From the NCBI GenBank assembly GCA_028583415.1, contig CM053266.1, positions 39,675,758 through 39,739,757 of the forward strand: DNA of 64,000 nt. The letters run 5' to 3'. This stretch comes from Protea cynaroides. Lineage: Eukaryota > Streptophyta > Magnoliopsida > Proteales > Proteaceae. Shown in pieces: positions 40,301-55,300 of the stretch (its first letter is position 1; each line of letters begins with the position of its first letter). The notes under the pieces were generated by a model. The model was not told where the DNA came from. It searched no databases and saw only the letters and a list, made by a program, of their open reading frames with translations. A program made the position numbers and the translations under genes.

Positions 40301-43300
40301 AGGCAACCTATGAGCTCAAATAGTCCCCCCGTGCTTAGATTGAGAAGTTCAGCTCAGTTGTTACTCATTGTGGTTTTTCTCAGTGCTATTCTGATCACTC
40401 TATTTTTGTTTGGCGGCAGCTTTCTAAAGTGATCATCATAGCCGTTTATGTTGATGATATCATTATCACAGGCGATGATGTGCCTGGTATTGTTGAAGTC
40501 AAAACTTATTTAAACACAAACTTCCAAATGAAGGATTTGGGGCTCCGTCCTTATTTCTTGGGTATTGAGGTGGTTCGTTCCAGTAAGGGAATTAGTTTTA
40601 TCCCAGAGGAAATATGTGATTGATCTCCTGACTAAAACTGGTCTTCTTGGGTCTAAACCTGCTGATACTCCTATGGATCCTCATCCAAAGCTTGAGACTG
40701 GTGATAGTCCTGATTATGCTGATGTTCATCAATACCAAAAGCTTGTTGGTAAGCTTATCCACCTCACAGTAACTCGGCCTGATTTGTCATTGCTGTTGGA
40801 GTGATTAGTCAATTCATGCAAGCCCCAAAGCAAATTCACTGGGAAGCAGCTTGTCGCATTTTGAGATATTTGAAAAAGTCTCCAAGCAAGGGACTGATCT
40901 ACCAGTGTCAGAAACATATTGATATCATCGAGTATTTTGATGCCAATTGGGCTGACACTGATGGTGACAGGTGTTCCACCATTGGTTATTGTACGTTTGT
41001 TGGAGGAACTCTGGTTACTTGGAGAAGTAAAAAACAGATGACAGTATCTAAGTCTAGTGCCGAAGCTGAGTATCGGGATATGCCCCAAACTATTGCCGAA
41101 CTTATGTGGATATGAAATCTTCTCCAAGAGTTTGGTTTCCAGTAAATCACCCTATGACTATGTTCTGTGACAATCAAGCTGCAATCTATATTGCTAGCAA
41201 TCTGGTGTTTCATGAGCACACAAAGCACATTGAGGTTGATTATCATTTTGTTCGTGATGCTATTCAAAAGAAGTTGTTGATTACTCCCTTTGTGTCTTCA
41301 TCAAATCAATTCGCAGATATCCTTACCAAGCCTTATTTGGTCTAGGGTTTCAGCTAAATTGTTCCAGGCTGGGCATGGGTGACCTATATGCTCCAGCTTG
41401 AGGGGGGTGTTAATGCTGGCGGTATCCTATAGCATTGTATTGCTGCAGGAATATTGTTCCAGTTTTAGTATTTTATGATCTAGTAGATTGGTTATTTTAG
41501 GTTTCTTCTTTAATGGCTGTAAGTAGGGATTTATTTCCTAAACTATATTGTTTAATCTTTGTTATAAATAAAGGAACCATAGGAGAAGTAGATTACTATC
41601 GGATTTCCCTATTCCTTGTAGGGTTCATCTTCTCCTTCTCTCTCTCATTCACGGTTTACTGTTTTGGTATTTTCCTTGTGCATTGTTACAGAAACTACTA
41701 AAGAAAACTAGTAGACTAATGAGGAGTCCATATTCTAATAAGAGTCCAAGACCTAGAAACTAGCATTAACTACTTTGACTAAGTCAAAGCAGTATACGGT
41801 TACAATTCTATTATTCTAATAGTTAGCATAAAGAAATAATATAATAACAATTAGGGAAGCTTCAAAATCGTGGGCAGCTTAAGATTTGTTTAGGTCGACA
41901 ATATTTGAATAGCTACTGTTACAACTAATAAAATAAGGAAATAAGGTGTTGAAATCGTGGGACTTCTTGGAATTAATAATTATGTGATTACTAATTATAT
42001 AGGATAATGTTATATTAAAAGAAATAGGAAAAAAGGGGAATAATAGAAGAGGGAGAGTCTAGTGAGGATCGGAATACTAATACCCATTGGAGAGAGAGAG
42101 AGTTTGAATAAATTAAACCATAGCCCAAATCGTGGGCTGCTTAATTAGTAATAAAACAATAAAGGAGAGATTTTTAGATAGATTTAATTTTCTTTTTAAA
42201 TTTCCAGCTTGCTAAATAATGAAACCGTGGGCAAGTGTTAGTGTTAGTGGAACTTGTTATTAGCTAGAATGATGTGGCACAATGAATCCTTTTGGAGTGT
42301 GCCTGATTGCTGGAAACATTGATAAGTGCTTGGAGAAGAATTAGTTTAGTTCAAAAGAAAGGAGGGAAGAAGACAAGTCCTAATCTAGATAGAAACTTTT
42401 CATTAATAACTATTTTGACTTTGGACTCTTTTAAGCCCAAACCGTGGGCTATCCTTTTAGCAAGAAAATCAAACGTGAGAAGAAGAAGAAGGAGCAGGAG
42501 AAGAAGAAGGAGAAGGAGGAGGAGAAGGAGAAGGAGAAGGAGAAGAAGAAGCAGGAGGAGAAAGATGAGGAGGAGAAGGAGAAGGAGAGAAGGAGAAGGA
42601 GAAGGAGAGAAGGAGAAGGAGAAGGAGCAGGAGAAGGAAGGAGAAGGAGAAAGAGAGAGGAGGAAGAGAAGGAGAGGAAGAGCCGCAACTATCAAGTTAG
42701 CACATTATTTTTATGATTTGATTAAGGGATAGTTATTCAGATCAAGGGAGGGGAGTGAGAGGATTTTAATGAAAGGAAGATGAAGTTTTACAAAGGATTA
42801 GAGGCTGAAAATCTCTCTGCTGTAACAGCAGTATTCTTCAATTTTATTCTGAGTATAACCCATTGGGATTAAGATATATGAGATGCAAATTCTTGGAGGG
42901 TTACTAATAGACTTTTTGATCTTCGTGGGGATGTAATTTGAGTCCCAACCGGTGTAGGGAAGAGCATGAACCATGGGCATCTTCCAGATCTGAATTCTGC
43001 ATGGACAGAATTCGTACTCAGATGTGGGGAGTCAACTTAGGGGTCTATAAGTGAAGTTTAAGGTGATTTTTGGATATGTAAGGTTCTATGATTCAAGTTT
43101 AAGCTCCAAAAGAAAGGGAGATTCGTTTAGAGGTAGTTTTACCCCCTTGAAAAGACTGTGTAAAGTGAGGACAGTATCTGGAAATTTCTAGATTGTGTTA
43201 GAGATGTGATTTGAAGGGTTTTTAAGGAGAGATTAAGGTACTGTTTTGATAAGTAGTGGAAGTAATTAATAATATACATATAATACATGTAGGATTGGTG

Positions 43301-46300
43301 TTGCTTAGTGATTGAAGGGTTGATTGATTACGTGTGCGAGAAGAGGTGAGTGGGATATGGTTTGTTCACACCATTATATGTTGTAATGATGTGATTGATG
43401 GTTTATCTCTTATGATGTTGCTTAAATTATATTCATTTAAAGTATGTGATTTGATGATTTATGTTATGAAAGAATGTGATGTATGTTGATGATGATGATG
43501 CCTATGTGTATGTAACTATGTTATGATGTTATATGCATGAGTGGTGCATAGGAAGGACGGAGTTGATATGTTCTTAAAAATAATGAGTGTTTATAAAGGT
43601 GTGCGATGAGGTGATGTTGAGGGTAAATTGGTTGTACTATGCCGGTGGAGAGTCATAGCCAGTAATTGCCACCTGAGTCATGAACCGTGGAGCCGCGGAT
43701 GTGATGTGTACCCACTGTACACTCCCGAGTTGTCAGTGGCGTACTTAGGACATGCGGGTACGATTGAGTGTGATGAACGGCCGAGTATATATCTCTTATT
43801 ATGGATGGTGGCCCGACTCTATAGGGCTGACTTGCCTGCTGAGCTTTGCCTTGCCCCTCCGCATCTGCAATCTTTCGTTCTTTATCTTCGGCCTGTTTAG
43901 TGTCCTCTAGTTTCCCTCGGTGCCAAATAAAAATGTTGATGAAAGAGTGATTTCTAAAATGAAAAAGAAAAAAAAGGTTTTACAATATTGCAGGTGCTCA
44001 CTTATGACATATTTTTGTGTGTGTGTGTGTGTCTGCTTGTTATATTCCGTCTAACTGGGCGGTGTAGCTCACCTTTATATTTGACACCACAGAGGATGGA
44101 GGTGGAGGCATGGACGTGGGAGGAGCTCGAGGATGACTCGAGCTTATTTTATGCTTTCTTGTTTATTTTAATTCATTTAGTTGACTGATGCATTAGGGTT
44201 TAAACCAATTGTAAAGACTCAGTTTTTGTTTGATATTTTTAAGTTAATTTGTTGCAAACTATAGAATTCCACCAATAGGCTTTTGGGACCATCAGTTGCT
44301 ATTCTTTCTCTTTTTTGGGCATTGAAGATAGTAAAGATCCGAAGTTTGATGTCTTGTCAAGAATGGTTTGAGCAATTGTTCGATCTGCTTCCGTAAGGGT
44401 CATGCCTATACCTTTATCCGGGTTTGGGCCGTGAGAACTTCAGACTATATTATGAAAGCAATCACTAATAGACTGCCTCATAAATTCTAGCAAATAAAAA
44501 ATAAGACTCTGTAACGGAGAAATTACATTGAGATATCACATGTAAAAAATGAATTGCTTGCACCCAATACTGGGTACTATTTCTAGCTTAAAAGTCTCAT
44601 GACAAAATAGATCATTAGTATGTTCTCACATAAGTACAGTTACTACAGAACCACAACCAACTTCACGTTCACTATGCTGAAGATATGGACACAATGCCAA
44701 AGCTGAGGACATACTCCAAGACTTCTGAAATAAGCATGCTGTTTCTACTCAGTGCTGGCTACAGAGGTTTCTTATCATAGTAGAAAAAACCTCAATCATC
44801 CAATTGCATGTAGATCCAAGAAGCTGACCTAAATCAACTCAATCCTGATTTGTACAAACTGTACAGTACCTTCCACTCAGCAAGGATAAGCTTCACCACC
44901 AAATAAAAAGAGGACTCTGCAAGGATAAGCTTCACTAATAGACTTCCTATTGTACAACCTGCTCTAGGAGTGCTGCCTAGCAACCTGACATTGATTTTTA
45001 GGTACTGCAAAAGGTCAAAACTCTAGCCTCGTACACCGTTTGCTTAGCAGTCCTGCATCTAGATTAGCAATTCAGATTAGGTTATCCCCACCATTCACCA
45101 TTGACAAACTCATTTGCTTCTGTCATTCAAATGATCAGCTGAATCTACAGATGCAAAAAGGTTGGCAAATCATTTGCTTTCCAGCCCTATCACTTATCAT
45201 AAGCTCATGGGTAAGAAGTTCTGTCCAGGCAATGTGATGAACAAGAAGAGCCCCAATTGCTTATGTGATAGGATTTTGAGACAACCTGCCGATCATGATG
45301 TATCAGCTGATATAGCCATTAACTGGCTAAACAAGCAGAGTCTTTGGGAGCCTAAACCCGGAAGTGTCAACATAATAAGGGTAAAGGCAGGGGTTTAAGT
45401 TCTGGCCCAAAAAATGGCCCACAGTTCTAGACTCTTAGTAGTTTTTTTTTTTTCTAAATATTTTATTTAAGGTTTGGGGCAATAATTTAATTTAAGATAT
45501 TATGATTATGGACCTTGGCAGAAGTCAATGGAATCTATTTGGATCCTTTTCCTTAGGTCAATAGGAATGAGTTAGTGATGGCGAAGGTACTGCATCAGCT
45601 AGAGTCTTTTCCAGTCTCATAATAGGTTTGAGAGTTCTCGTCCCAAATGGTTTTCAAATTTTGAGTTTGAAAACATGCTTGTACCCCTAATCAAATTTCT
45701 AGTGAATTCAGCCCTTTCGATTTGACATTCCATCTGCATAGTTCTGTTAACATATTCTACGACTTCAGGTTAGTAAACTTAAACTCCAAATCTCTGTAGC
45801 TCCATTACTGGTTCAGCCTATCAGGAGAGTCAGCTACAACATTTTAGTTAAAACGGTACCTTTAGAGGGGAAAAAAAGATGTGAACATTCTGGGGGCAAC
45901 AAAGTAACTAGTTAGGAATTTCAAATGTTTTGTCCTAAAAACAAGTAGAGAGTGGTCGAATGTGAGATTTTATTATCAGAAACAAATTGTGTTGATAGGG
46001 GTTTTTGTATCATTTTTTTCTTGGGGAGGGGATTTTGAAGTATCCAGGCATTGAAGATTAGAACAATCACATCAGTAATATCTTTCTACATTTTGAGAGA
46101 ACATTTTTATTTTCTAGATGTCCTTTCAACATCAATGGTTTACCAATGAACATATATGACACAAGCTAAACAACAATGAAGTTGATATTTTCAGATGCTA
46201 TAATTAGTTCAGTGATTTGCACTTGTCCATTCTGGCAAGAGCTTTTTGCTCAACAATAAAATAATAAAATAAGTTACAAATATCACAACTCAAAATTTTG

Positions 46301-49300
46301 AGCAACGTAATCAGTTCCCCTAAAAAAAATGATACAATACCTGGTCTAGCTGGTGTACAGCCTCCGAAGAATTTGGAGACTTAGGTGCAGCTTTAACAAG
46401 TACAGAATAATAAACCTTCTGATTTATCATTTTGGACTTATCCTTGCTAGGTTCTTCAACTTCATCGATGTATGCTACACGGAGAGATGGGTATCTGCCA
46501 CGTGAAAATGCATACAATTGGTTGCCACATGAATATACATACAATCACTTATAACCTGTAATAAGAAATACAGGGAAAATATTAATTTTGAACACATACG
46601 TTGTCATAAGCCTTAGAATGTCCTGTGCCCTAGCATTGCCAGACCGCTTATCAATTCCATAATTTTGGCAGGAAACCACATATGTGAATTTCATATCAGC
46701 TACAGCTTGACAGTGTGTAAATAATGACTGATCACTCTTTGACTGTTCCTCAGGATTCACGGTCTTATAGCCTTCCAACAAAACTGGACAAAGGCAACCA
46801 TCAAGGAAAAAAAAGAAGAAGAGAAGTAACCAAATATCATAAGCTGCAAATAATCAAGCCTTCTACAACAGTCCAGAGTAACAAGTACCATCATCTTCCG
46901 CCATATCAAGGAAGGCCTGAAGTTCCAAAGCTTTCCGGTAATACATCATGCCTCTTACTGGAATAGGAAAAAAATTCATCAATTAATTATACAAAGACAA
47001 AATGAGCAGTCCAGAGTAATTTGGTTCAGTTTTATAACACTGCGAGCCCCAGAAAAAGGGGGGATGCATATGCAAATGAACTCCAAATCTCATACCAGTT
47101 CTAGTCAAAGTCTGCCCTCTATATGATGCCCAAAGACGAAATTCTTCTTTGAGGTCGGGATTCTGTCTGACATCTTCATCTAGGCTCTCAGGTCTTTCCC
47201 CCCCAACACGTTCACAAAAGTTTGTCCATTCATCTGGACATCCATACAGTCATTACATAAGAGAAAATTCATCAAAATGCATTACATTCATACTTTATCG
47301 CACAGAATAAACCTGGAAATATTTTCTGCAAGTAGAAAAGGATGGAAACACCATCTTCATTCTGTGCTTCAAGGTCATGCATCGAAAAAAGAACCTCCTC
47401 CGTATAGTAAGGGGTCAACACTCTACAAGAAAAATATTACTTTAGGCAATATTATCACAAGAAAAAAAAAAATACAAAAACAAGCTCAGATCTTTAAAGA
47501 GCACTGTAAAATATGGTATGGAAACACAAAGAGTCAATGCAAAGATCAAAGAGTATTTTCAAATTGGCACATGCCCATGTCCTGGAGAAAAATAAAATCC
47601 TGATAATGGATGCAAAGCTAGCAAAGTTCCCAGAATTTTTCTGAAAAGCAACTGGACAATGTGGGATAGGTTGCCTTTACAAAAGTGCAGTGGATTGAAC
47701 ACTGTTACTCTCATACCCGGTTCTTACCTTCAAATTAAAAAATTGTACAAGTGAAATTTCCAGGAACACTATAATTCTAAGCAGATCAAAGTCTGAGACT
47801 TTAAACTAAAAGTATGCATACGAAGTTGGAAAATAACTTAAGACCATTTGCCCATTAGTTACTTTTTCCTCATTTCATAGCTTATAATAGAAAAAAGACT
47901 TTCTTATTTCACTAATAGTTCAGTAGAACATAAAAAAGTTGGAAATCTGTATTACAAGCTCATTTAGTTGGGATTTGTAGCATCTATTTTAGATTAAAAG
48001 AAATTGGAACACATATGGTACCATTAGTCACACCGATAGTCTGATACATGTTACTACATTAGATAAAAGCATAACGTGCCAAAATAGTTATATATGCATA
48101 ATGATGAAATTTCCTACCAAATACAAATCTTAATAAAATATACCACTTACATATTAACTAAGGCTCCGTTTGTTTTGACGTAAATTTTACAGGAAATTTT
48201 AGATATGATAATTTACATGTTCAAAAATTTTCCAATGTCAATTTCCAGGAGGTAAAAAAAAGACGAACTTCCTTTTCCCTCCTCCTTAGAGGATCACAAT
48301 ATTTTACCTCTTGGGAAAAAAATTGAATAAAATATTTACATGTAAAATTTTAAGTCAAAACAAACGGAGCCTAAACGAAAGATTTGAGATTGATCGAAGT
48401 TAGATTAATTCACATGAAACCAATCCAACCCAGAGTTTTTCTATTTAAAAAGAAATTCTATAACATCCCCCCATTACTGTTCCCCTCCCCACACCTCAAA
48501 ATAGAAAACCTGTGGGCCCTATACATGAGCTTTTCTTTCATTTTCTTTCTTGAACTGAGAAAATTATGTAATAGGCCTCAATATGCGCCTGGCTTCCCTG
48601 CATTAAAATTTCTAAGTTCGTTAGGGAAAATAGGCCCACTCATATGGGTGTTACCTAGGCTTAGGAGATTCTAAAGCAGTCTGCACTTTCTAAAGTAAGA
48701 ATTAGATGTTCTATGCTTGAATAAGGAAGGAACTAGTGGTTTACAGAGAACAAAGTCTGTATAAATATTGTTGAGATAACAGGGTCAATACAAGTTTCCT
48801 ATTGTGTTTAGACTTATCATGAGGTGTCCTATTGTCATTATTTTTCCTTTTTGCTTTAGAGTTTCATTGTAATTGCTTTCTAGAGCCCTACTAAATTGTA
48901 ATTACTTGTTTTCATTATTAATAAATAGATGGCAATGGAGAGAGAAGAACACACACATCGATCCTCTCTCTCCCTCCATTCACTCCATCTTTTTCTCTTC
49001 TCTTTCTTTTTCTTTTCTATTTTGTTATATGGTATCAGAGCAATAACCTAGGTTGCTGTTTTGAGAGTCATCTAAGGACTTTCGTTGTTGTGTGTGGCCA
49101 CCATTGCTGCCTCCTCCGATCTCTTTGTTTTTTTTTGCTTAAAAAAAAAAAAAAATCTAATACTGATGAAGATCGGAATGAAGATGTGTTCGGATTTATT
49201 GAAGAAGTTAATCGATTTCTGGGTATAATCAAGTCTGGTCGAAAAGTCTGGGCAAAGGTTTCTCTTCCATAGGCGATTCAACCCCTAGGGTCTCGCCCTC

Positions 49301-52300
49301 AAAGTCACCTCTTGTTGTGAGGTATTACCATATTACACTGCAACCATTATTGAGTTCTATGCTTCAGCTAGAATTTGTTTCAGGGATTTCTTTTCAGTTT
49401 TCAGATTATTTGTTTGGTGGCTTATTGGTTGGGCGATAGATCATTGAGCAAGCACTCTTCACCTAAAGTTTCTAATCGGTTGGGTGCCAAACGGATGAGT
49501 TCTCTCACCTGAAAGTGCGTTTGGTATACCGCCGGACTTGAGTTGCAGAAACTTTTCCTCTCTCTAAACGTCATCAATTGGACTTGGTATTGCTTGTAAT
49601 CAGTTGGATATTGAGTTTCAACCCTAGCCCCAAGGATTCAGCTCAATTGGATCTACAGAGAGGAAGTTCAAACCAATTTCTTGGTTTCAGATTTCCGCCT
49701 CATTTTTCTGTCTTGGAATCCCAACGAGGAAGAAGACTTCAGCTTTGATAATTACTATTGAGTCTTGCATTCCAAAATGGGTCTGATGTGGTCGGATTCA
49801 AGTTGGTTGTGGTCTAGACCTTCAATTTTCCTTTTGAATGGGATCTCTCTTGATTGAGTTCCATCACTCGAGAACCAAGTCTTCCTTGGTTCTGTTGTTC
49901 TGTTGCTAAGTTGAAGAAGACCCACCTTTCACAATTATAACTCTTCATGTTATTTTATTCTTTCCCATTATTGTTGCTTCCCTATATGCCCTTGATCTTA
50001 TCATCAATTCTGTTTTGTCCTATTTTTTTGTCCCTTCCAAGATTATCCTCAACCATTAAACATAATTCCTCTTGGGTCCTTTTCTTTGTTTACTTTATCT
50101 TTAAGGTGTTGGGTTGTTCCAGAAATTACCATATTGCCATTGGGGTCCATTGGTTCCCTTCCTAAAGGTTAGTTTGCCTTTCCAAGATGTCCCAGATGGT
50201 CCTAAATGCCTCATAACTTTGAATCCAACCGTCGGATCAACTTCAAATTTGAATATTTCGTTCCTAGTATTAATCTACATAGTATCCTATTATTTCGATT
50301 TTTTTTGTTTGGTGGATCATTGTGGTTTTGGTTATTGGCTATATGGGATATTATCCCTCGTTCTTTGTTTGAAGACCCCTAGTATTTTGTCCACATAGAA
50401 TGCTCCATGTGAGGGGGAGAAGGAGCATACGCTTGGATTCTTCATGTTTGCTCATTGGAGACACTTTTATCAATTAGTTTAAGTCGGCTCAAGGAAGTGA
50501 GACTCATGTCTGTTTATTGAAGAGACATTTTTATCAATTTGTTCAAGTCTGCTAAAGGAAGAGAGACTTGAGTCTGCTCATTAGAGATGCACTTTTATCA
50601 GTTTGTCAGGTCTACTCATTGAAGAGAGACTATTATCAGTTGCACAAGATGCAACCTTTGTTCAGATCTACTAATTGAAGAGAGATTATTATCAATTGTA
50701 CAAGATGCAACCTTTGTTCAGGTCTTACTCATTGAAGATAGACTACTATCAGTTGCACAAGATGCAATCTTTGTTCAGGTCTACTCATTGAAGAGAGACT
50801 ATTATTAGTTGTACAAGATGCAACATTTGTTCAACTCTGCTCATTAAAGAGACTATTACCTGCACGTGATGCAGTTTATTCGGTTCTCAACTACTGAAGC
50901 TACTATGATGATTGAGAGACCTGCCTTCTGTGAGAATAATCTGTGATGGTTGTTATTCTCTACCACATATCTTGTTCGTTGGTTGTCCTAGTTCGTGATT
51001 TGGTATTGGTACTAGAAATTCTCTCTATGATCCTTAGCGTCTTATATATTGAAGACCAGTGTTGTGGCTCATATATATTCTTGTTGTTCCAAATTGGAAC
51101 TCCAGCTTGAGGAGGAGTATTGAGTTTTTTTTTTTTGTTTTTTTATTTTATTTTTAATATTTTAAGCAGGAGCATGTCGTAGGTTGAGGGGGAGCATTGA
51201 GATATCAGGGACAACAAAAGTTTCTTATTGTGTTTAACTTATCATAAGATGTCCTATTGTCATTAGTTTTCATTTAAGCTTTAGATTCGGTTCCGTCCGA
51301 ATTAGCTCCTCCTTTTATTGTAATTGCTTTCTAGAGTCCTACTAGGTTGTAATTACTTGTAATCATTATTAATAAATAGATGACAATGAAGAGAGAGAAG
51401 AAAACACACATCGATCCTCTCTTTCCCCTCCACTCAATCTTATTCTCTTTCTTTTCTATTTTGTTACAAATTTGGTAAGAAGGATTTGAAGGTGGATATG
51501 TTAGGCTTCTCATTTGAAGTTTTTGATAGATTGATTCTTCTAGTTATGCTTCAACTTTTCTTTTTCACACGAAGTCTGGTTAAGCAATTAACTCGGGCTT
51601 GGTCTGTTCCCAATACTTTAACGTGCCAATTTGATGCTCTTCTCAATTGCAGAGATCCAACATAGATTGATCTGGTAGATATTTTCAATATTATGTTTGA
51701 GAAATGAAAATTGTATCTAAACTTATTGGTCTGCAGTCTCATAAAACCGTTCATTACAATTCTGAGGGACTTCTATGAATTACAAAATTTCTGTTCATTG
51801 TCGTGTGTTTGATCCTGCATCCACATCTGCAAAACAGACCATCTCCAGTAGATCTGATGTAAAGTTCCAAATCGAGTTCTAATTGTGGTACAGTACTTAT
51901 TGACAACCAGCAGAATCTTACTTCACGCTTTGCTTATTTGATAGTCTACCTCCACGGCACCACCATTGTTGCATGACCTCAAATTGGACCAGTACTTGGC
52001 CTCTCAAATATTTCACTTTCAAGTTTCAAATGAAGAGAAAATTCTCCTTCTTTGTCACCATTTTGTGAACTTGGCTCCCAGAATTCAGACTTTAAGTTCA
52101 GATTGGAAGGGTTTTGTTTGGTGGTGATCTGTTAACTTCTTCAAGTCCCAGTTATAAAACCCACTTGCAGATTTCCAATTGCTTTGTTTGTAATGCCCCA
52201 GATTTCAGATTGCTTTGTTTGCTTTTTTTTTTTTTTGAGCAATCGTTTGATCAGCAACCGTGAGGACTATACCTTAACCTTGATACGGGTTTGGATCATG

Positions 52301-55300
52301 ACATTGTTAGTTTCAGAAAGATCCTTTCCCAGGAATTATTTACTTTCAACAACAGTCAGGTAGACCTACTAGACCCATCAGAGATAAGTTTGGTTCTTCC
52401 CTTTTCTACATCATATCCACCCACAAGTTTTATTTTACCCCCTGTCTTTTTCCTTTAATTAAATAGACTCTCCCGTGCACCCATTTACCATGACCTTTTG
52501 AATTCTTTTCCTTTCCTGTCTCCCCTCATGTACCAATCTACCAATACATTGTCTTTTTCTTATTTCCTCTTCCTTCTTTATGGGGAGGGGGGTGATTATC
52601 TTCTCCTTCTTACACATGTTTTTCTCTCCCAACTTCCACTTTTCTCATACGTCTTCATCAACTCTTTTTTGCCCAAACCCCATTTTCCTTCTCCCTTCTC
52701 TCCTACATTGCCACACCCCCTCTTCCCTCTTCCCTCTTCCGCCCATTTATTCTCTGCCCAACTGTCTCCAACCCTACCCCTCCCCCATTCTCTATCTTCT
52801 ACGATCCTCTCATTGCCCATCACTATAATAAATTTTGTTTATCTCTTACCTCCAGCAACTGTCTTACCAAGCCTCTCCCATCTCCCTCCCAAGCATTCAT
52901 TTACAGTAAATCATCACTCTTTTTGCTAGTAGGTTCCCCCCAACTTAAATTGGGTATTTATTATGAAACAGTTTATGATTCGTTGTGATTCATCCAAGTC
53001 AAATTGTAACCAAATATAACCAAGAACAAAAAGAAGTAACCAAAGATTCATTATCAGTTACGTCACTCGAGTTGAATCTCAAAGATCCATAGTAAGAAGT
53101 CAGCTGACCCTCATCCTGAAGTCCTAGCTGCCTCTCCTTATATACCTTGTGGTTGAGGCTGTGGACACCAAAACGAGGACATATTTGTTCTCCATCTCAT
53201 CACCTAGGTATGGGTAAATCAGCCTATCCAACATCACCATCAAGGTTCTTAATCTCGGTTTCGAGGCCGGTTTCAGAAATGGCCAAAACCGAGATATCTC
53301 ATTCTCAGGTTTCGATCAAAACCTGGGATTTTTTTTAGGCTGAATCGAAAGCCTACGGCAAAATCTGCCGAAACCCTTGAGTTCTATGTCGAAACCCCAT
53401 ACCAGGCAGTATCGACCATTGGTTTCGTCTTGGAAAAGGTCAAAACCGAGATATCTCAGTTGAAAATGCATGATCACCATATGGAAGAAAAATGTTTTAA
53501 AAATTAAGTCAATTTTAAGTGAAGAGGTACTGTAGGAGAGAAAAAAGGGGGCTGGGAGGAAGCCCCATGCGGGCTACAATTGAAATAGGAGACACCAAAA
53601 TTGATATGTGCCTATCCATGGGATTCTCAACATAACCACGTGACAGAAATCGATCAGACAGCCAGAAGCCTCCCTGTGGGCCAGTAGTGCCTGAACTAGT
53701 GACTCTTTTTCTACATTGATCCAGACGAATCAATGAATCTAGGCCCTTATACACAAGAACTCCAAGCACATACAAGTTAAGCTGGAATTTATGCGATAAA
53801 CCAGTTGCATAGTTTTTAACATCCAAAGAATCTGACGAAAGGAGTTTGATGTAAATGAAGCTTACGAGAATGAAAGCATATTGCTAACTTTTGGTGCTGG
53901 AGGCATGTCCATGAACAAGGAATTTGAGAAGAAAGAAATACGCCTTCTCGCTTCTAAATTGGTTGGCACGTCCATTGCGGACTCCTTCATTGTAAGTAAC
54001 AGATGAAGCCTCTTAATCTGCAAAGAGAAACATGCTCAAAATCATGGAGAGAGACAATTTAAGACAAACTTGTGTGAAAATAAACAATCTTATCAAATAT
54101 AAATCACCTTCTCTTTCCAGGCTGCAGTTTCTGGTTCTATTGGGAACCTGATAGCTCCAGGTGAAGCAAATAACTGTTTTCGATCTTCAAGGGCTGCGAA
54201 CCCTTCATACCTCCCATAAGATCCACCATGGCTTGATTCTTGAATACTAAAGAAAAGTACCGAACACATAAGAACAGCATACACATGTTAACACACTTTA
54301 GGGTGCAGTCAACATGAAAATAACTTACCCAGAAATCAGGTCCTCCATTATGTCTTTTGTCACAACCTCCAGCATGTCCTGGAAGAGGATTACAACCTGA
54401 TCTCTATCTTCAGGTTTATTGTTTTGCTGTTAGAGGTGAACCACCAATTAGTGTAACTAACCACTTAAATACTATTTACAAGGAGAATGGAAACCATTAA
54501 TGTTGAAAGTTGTGAGTATATACCAAACATATGATAAGCTTGACAAAATGTTCATAGAGGCTTGGGAGAGCGCTCATCGTCAATTCACTTATGAGAGTAT
54601 TCGCTTGTACATGCTTGTCAACTTCAGTGAATATATCATCTATAAACCTGAGGAGTTGAGTGGTTTTTTTTTTTTTTTTTTTTTTTTTGGGGGTGGGGTG
54701 GTTGTTGGGGGGGAAGGAATGGGGGCAAAATATGTCATTACCAAGAATATCAGAATATCTTGAGGTGAACCTAAAACAAAATCCTTGCCAGACAAGGAAT
54801 AAAGATTATTCCAGGTAGAAACGACATTTTTCTTCTATAACATGGGAAAGAAATTAAAAGGCAAAAGGAAAAATTCCTTGGGGTGTGTGTTTTTTTTTTT
54901 TTTGGGGGGGATTGAACCTTACTTTTTTTCTTGTTCTCCTTGAACTAGATAGTTGATAATATTTCTAAACGAACCATAGCACTCACAAACAGCACAATAC
55001 ATATAGTTGTCTGCAGTTAGTCTCTTCTGCAGCTCACGATCCTTCCCATTGCTATCTTTAGCCATATCTAATGCAATTAGGATCTAACAGCACATAAAGA
55101 CAAGAAAAGTTAAAGAAGAGTTTCATGGTTTTAGTAGTGTTAACTGAAATATAACAACTAAACACAGACCTTGCTGGCAAGTAAGAATGGAGGCCATTGG
55201 ATAAGTTCTAAATCACGGTCAGCTGAATATGGAACAAGCAGTAAATCCATTTCCCTGAAATTCAAAATATGTTCAGCATCTGAGGAAAATATTTCTCCAC

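Larger units (their letters stand above)
32397..46340 (-). other. 13.9-kb intron of the callose synthase gene, filled with nested retroelements
   Basis: Donor GTATTG at 46340 after the exon ending in LDQ; acceptor GGGTAG before the exon beginning VVYRIKLPGP at 32396. It contains a truncated non-autonomous LTR element (32771-33428), two copia elements (33451-37246, 37321-41690), a purine tract (42478-42690) and unidentified sequence at 41700-46340. Confidence 0.85.
47423..53865 (-). other. 6.4-kb intron of the callose synthase gene
   Basis: Donor GTAAGC after exon 53866-54017 and acceptor TTGTAG before exon 47313-47422. It contains a Tourist-like MITE (48162-48371), a non-autonomous LTR element (48769-51468) and AT-rich sequence. 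At 53230-53460 a degenerate repeat carries two copies of CAAAACCGAGATATCTCA, probably a small transposon remnant. Confidence 0.85.

Noticed and set aside
42307..42732. Long reading frames rich in Arg/Lys/Glu (plus) and Leu/Ser (minus)
   Set aside because: They are produced by the GGA/GAA purine tract; no start context, homology or splice structure supports a protein.
53515..53826. 103-codon minus-strand frame between callose synthase exons
   Set aside because: No similarity to the callose synthase family, lies in the intron just past the donor of exon 53866-54017, and the flanking exons join in phase without it.
54246..54250. Alternative acceptor TTCAAG for the callose synthase exon ending at 54108
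   Set aside because: It would put the exon out of frame with the preceding donor; the TTTAG acceptor before 54246 restores the frame and gives the expected ESSHGG sequence.
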